Positions 62,201 to 64,000 of a DNA stretch of 64,000 nt are shown here, piece after piece (the stretch's first letter is position 1; the number at the start of each line of letters is the position of its first letter). The stretch covers positions 103,364-167,363 of the forward strand of contig DGRX01000018.1 in the NCBI GenBank assembly GCA_002391235.1, given 5' to 3'. Source of the DNA: Treponema sp. UBA4377 (GTDB lineage Bacteria > Spirochaetota > Spirochaetia > Treponematales > Treponemataceae). Made by a program: the position numbers and the translations under genes. The notes beneath the pieces were generated by a model that was not told the origin of the DNA, made no database searches, and was given only the letters and a program-made list of their open reading frames with translations.

Positions 62201-62359
62201 AGAAACCCCGACGCGGAAAGCGTAAAGTTCCGCCGTCACGCGGTGGAGCGCGACATAGAGTGCCTTACAAGCTTGGACACGGCCACAGCGCTTGCCGAAT
62301 CTTTGGCAGCCGGCTTTACCGAAGACAAGATGGCGCTGGTGGACATCAAAAAGATTTAA
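59210..62359 (+). CDS. carB: Carbamoyl-phosphate synthase large subunit
   Basis: A 1049-residue enzyme with the two homologous ATP-grasp halves: KVMVIGSGPIIIGQAAEFDY at the start of the first and LVLGSGPIRIGQGIEFDYAS at the start of the second (near residue 525), and a C-terminal MGS-like allosteric domain. It makes carbamoyl phosphate for pyrimidines and arginine, receiving ammonia from a CarA subunit that is not in this window. The ATG at 59210 is preceded by GGAG. No promoter lies between the tRNA terminator and the gene. glnA follows after 28 bases. Confidence 0.97.
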   Translation: MALNPNIHKVMVIGSGPIIIGQAAEFDYAGNQACRALKSLGLEVVLVNSNPATLMTDKSMADEIYIEPLTLKTVERIIEKEKPDSLLSTLGGQTGLTLSMELAKSGFLDSHKVRLLGAVPETIDKAEDRQLFKDTMEKIGEPVIPSKVVTNYQDAIDFVHNEIGLPAIIRPAFTLGGTGGGICNSERELDEIVRNGLHRSPIHQILVEKCIAGWKEIEFEVMRDGEGNVITVCSMENVDPVGVHTGDSIVVAPTLTLADKEYQMLRSAALNIISELKIEGGCNCQFALNPDSFEYAVIEVNPRVSRSSALASKATGYPIAKVAALIAVGFTLSEIPNFVTKKTKACFEPALDYVVVKMPKFPFDKFVYAKRDLGTQMKATGEVMAIGQSFEEALLKAVRGAELKTSSLDLPAFKNESNQKIISRVGQCSDQRIFAIYQALKRGLLSVQEIHDITKIDKWFLWKIQGIIEKEKGLGDKGGLLYPPRSFKMVDTCAGEFSAETPYFYSTTGGDNEAEEYLAERERKKTILVLGSGPIRIGQGIEFDYASVQCVRALKELGYDVAIVNNNPETVSTDFDTADRLYFEPLTGPDVMNVIRVEKPVGVVAAFGGQTAINLTKFLDSQGVPILGTSADSIDLAEDRERFEELCDKLGILRPRGVTVFTESEALEAAARIGYPVLLRPSYVLGGQNMIIANTSADVKEYMAIILRQKIENPVLIDKYMEGTELEVDGICDGQDVLIPGIMQHVERTGIHSGDSIAVYPSWSIPEHLKEKIVKQTTDLALALGTKGIVNIQYLIWNDELYIIEANPRSSRTVPYISKVTGIPMVALATRAMMGERLCDMGYGTGLYRAPNYFAVKVPVFSFEKLTDVDTALGPEMKSTGEVLGIAPTREEALFKGMVAAGMKIIRPKENEGDDSCPRGVLFSVKKTDLREIPALAKRFYDLGFVLYGTSGNADTIERSGLPVKRVAKVHEDPNDNIITLLDSGKIAYVISTSAKGRNPDAESVKFRRHAVERDIECLTSLDTATALAESLAAGFTEDKMALVDIKKI

Positions 62360-62387
62360 AGTTAGAATAATAGATAGCGAGGAAACT

Positions 62388-63548
62388 ATGTATTCAGAAA
62401 GCGATGTTTTGGATTATGTAAACGAGGAAGACATTAAGTTTATCAGGCTTGCGTTTTTTGACTTGAGCGGCGTTCAAAAGAACGTTTCGATTTTGGCAAG
62501 CCAGTTGGAAAACGCTTTTAAAAACGGAGTCAGCTTTGACGCTTCCGCGATTTACGGCTTTGAAAGCCCGGAAAAATCCGACTTGTTCCTGCACCCGGAT
62601 CCGACAACTTTGTCCGTCCTGCCTTGGCGGCCCAACACTGGAAAGGTGGCCAGAATGTTTTGCAACATCCGCTACCCCGACGGCCGCGCCTACGAAAAGG
62701 ATTCGCGCGCGATTTTGCAAAACGCGGTAAAGGCCGCCAAAGACTCAGGCGTTGAATTCATGTTCGGAACAGAAATCGAATTCTATCTTTTTAAGCTGGA
62801 CGAAAAAGGAGAGCCGACAAAAATTCCTTTTGACAACGCGGGCTACATGGACATCGCTCCCGAAGACAAGGGAGAGAACATTCGCCGCGAAATTTGCTTT
62901 ACCTTGGAAGAAATGGGAATGCAGCCTGAAGCCAGCCACCACGAGGAAGGCCCGGGCCAAAACGAAATCGACTTTCACTACTCCGACGCGGTTACCGCAG
63001 CCGACAACGCCGCGACCTTTAAGTGGATTGTCCGCGCCCGCGCCGCGCAAAACGGCTTGTACGCCGACTTTAGCCCAAAGCCGATTTTGGACAAGGCCGG
63101 AAGCGGCTTTCACATAAACATTTCTTGCTCGGACTCGTCAAAGACAAAAAACGCGCTTGCGGGCATTTTAAGCCGCGCCCAAGAAATTTCGTTTTACCTT
63201 AATTCCACCGAAAATTCCTACCAGCGGCTTGGAGAGCACAAGGCGCCCAACATCATCGCGTGGGGAAATGAAAACCGCTCGGCCTTCATACGCGTTCCAT
63301 CTACAAAAGAAGAGCCAAGGTTTGAAATCCGTTCCGCCGACAGCGAATGCAACGTTTACTTGGCCTTTACGCTTTTGATTCACGCCGCGCTTGACGGCAT
63401 TAAAAACAATTTGGAGCCGCCTGCGGAAGCCGCCGAAAACTTGTTCGCGCAAAAAAAGTCGGCGCTTAAAACGCTGCCCAAAAGTTTGGCGGAAGCGAAA
63501 AAGCTGGCAAGCCAAAGCGATTTTGTAAAGAAGGCGCTCGGTTTCTAA
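62388..63548 (+). CDS. glnA: Glutamine synthetase, short type I form
   Basis: A 386-residue type I glutamine synthetase. Visible blocks: FFDLSGVQKNVSI in the beta-grasp domain, GTEIEFYLF (metal Glu), HHEEGPGQNEIDF, KWIVRARAAQNG, GSGFHINIS (the ammonia/glutamate site) and NRSAFIRVP with the ATP-site Arg. It is about 55 residues shorter than Bacillus GlnA, and the segment after GSGFHINIS is condensed. No NLYDLPPEE-type adenylylation motif is seen. GAGGAAA sets the ATG at 62388; longer in-frame versions overlap carB. The following gene encodes an ANTAR-type regulator, as is common beside glnA. Confidence 0.92.
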   Translation: MYSESDVLDYVNEEDIKFIRLAFFDLSGVQKNVSILASQLENAFKNGVSFDASAIYGFESPEKSDLFLHPDPTTLSVLPWRPNTGKVARMFCNIRYPDGRAYEKDSRAILQNAVKAAKDSGVEFMFGTEIEFYLFKLDEKGEPTKIPFDNAGYMDIAPEDKGENIRREICFTLEEMGMQPEASHHEEGPGQNEIDFHYSDAVTAADNAATFKWIVRARAAQNGLYADFSPKPILDKAGSGFHINISCSDSSKTKNALAGILSRAQEISFYLNSTENSYQRLGEHKAPNIIAWGNENRSAFIRVPSTKEEPRFEIRSADSECNVYLAFTLLIHAALDGIKNNLEPPAEAAENLFAQKKSALKTLPKSLAEAKKLASQSDFVKKALGF

Positions 63549-63549
63549 A

Positions 63550-64000
63550 ATGGCTTTTGATTCGCTCAGCGTTTTGCTGGTTGCAAAAGATTCAAAGATT
63601 TCTCAAAACGCCTGCGCCTTGCTCGCGCCGCCAGCGTTCGACGCGCAAACGACTAACGACTTTAACGAAGCGCGCCGCCTTTGCGCCGAGCGGGTCTACA
63701 ACATCGTAATCGCCGACTACGCGGACGGCGAAGGCGCCGATTTTGCGATTGACATTTCAGGCTCCCTTGGCGCGGTTCTTTTGCTTGCACCGCCGCAGCT
63801 TTTTGAGGAAGTAAGCTACCGCGTTGAAACGAGCGGCGTTCTTACGGTGAACTGGCCGTCCGACCAATTTTATTTTTACAACATGATTAAGGCCGCGATT
63901 GCCGTTCAATACAAGGCGCAAATTCTTTCAAGCCAAACGACAAAGCTAAAGGTCAAGATGGAAGAGATACGCCTTGTGAACCGGGCAAAAATGCTTTTGA
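63550..64000 (+). CDS. ANTAR-type response regulator, partial
   Basis: At least 150 codons, running off the window end. An N-terminal receiver-like domain (LLVAKDSKISQNACALL, IVIADYADGEGA) is followed by a coiled linker (TTKLKVKMEEIRLVNRAKMLL) that is the usual beginning of an ANTAR RNA-binding domain. Such proteins (NasR/AmiR/GlnR-like) relieve transcription termination in nitrogen genes. The receiver keeps only part of the acidic pocket (VLLVAKD instead of VLLVDD), so classic phosphorylation is doubtful. The ATG overlaps the glnA stop region by proximity (one base between), so the two are coupled. Confidence 0.75.
   Translation, partial: MAFDSLSVLLVAKDSKISQNACALLAPPAFDAQTTNDFNEARRLCAERVYNIVIADYADGEGADFAIDISGSLGAVLLLAPPQLFEEVSYRVETSGVLTVNWPSDQFYFYNMIKAAIAVQYKAQILSSQTTKLKVKMEEIRLVNRAKMLL

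Overview
The window looks like a chromosomal segment of a spirochaete, most likely a host-associated (gut or rumen type) Treponema. The signs are relaxed lipoboxes, a non-haem superoxide reductase, an omptin-like outer-membrane protease, an ApbE-type flavin transferase made as a lipoprotein, a class III-like PPK2 and a giant secreted repeat protein ending in a FlgD-type Ig domain. This assignment is inference from gene content; no rRNA is present.

Layout. 1-25 kb is dense housekeeping DNA: HD phosphohydrolase, radical SAM protein, acyl-CoA synthetase, pseudouridine synthase, omptin-like protease, cytidylate-kinase-like protein, two tandem CNNM/CBS transporters, a lipoprotein, purL, a phosphohexomutase with a TetR regulator, a GH16 glucanase, metA (acetyl-CoA type by its Glu111), ppk2, apbE, nhaC with a 53-residue gene in front of it, and superoxide reductase-putP-GNAT. 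From 25.2 to 34.2 kb lies an AT-rich accessory island: an XRE regulator, an orphan protein, several exported or lipoprotein products (repeat protein, transglutaminase-like, Sel1, CAP), a PIN/NYN-type nuclease-like protein and a MATE-like transporter. It contains two copies of a palindromic interspersed repeat and a gene remnant. From 34.2 to 45 kb are an alkyltransferase-like protein, an ArfB-type hydrolase, a macro-domain protein and a 3009-residue secreted repeat protein. From 45 to 52 kb is a complete tripartite RND efflux operon with its own double-domain TetR regulator and visible operators. The end holds glycogen breakdown (glgX, glgP), an S41 protease, an initiator tRNA, and a nitrogen cluster carB-glnA-ANTAR regulator that runs off the window.

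Regulatory signals are unusually readable here. Many genes carry TTGNNN-17-TANNNT promoters. One group of genes lacks Shine-Dalgarno sequences and has the -10 box only 6-9 bases before the ATG, which predicts leaderless mRNAs. The purL -35 box sits in the loop of the upstream gene's terminator. The carB ribosome site directly follows the terminator of the initiator tRNA gene. Both TetR-type regulators have perfect inverted repeats at their promoters.

No CRISPR array, integrase, transposase, phage module or rRNA was seen. The most novel-looking material is the 25-34 kb island, where unrelated exported domains share a nearly identical signal-peptide cassette, and the giant protein with its internal duplication of about 1.9 kb.
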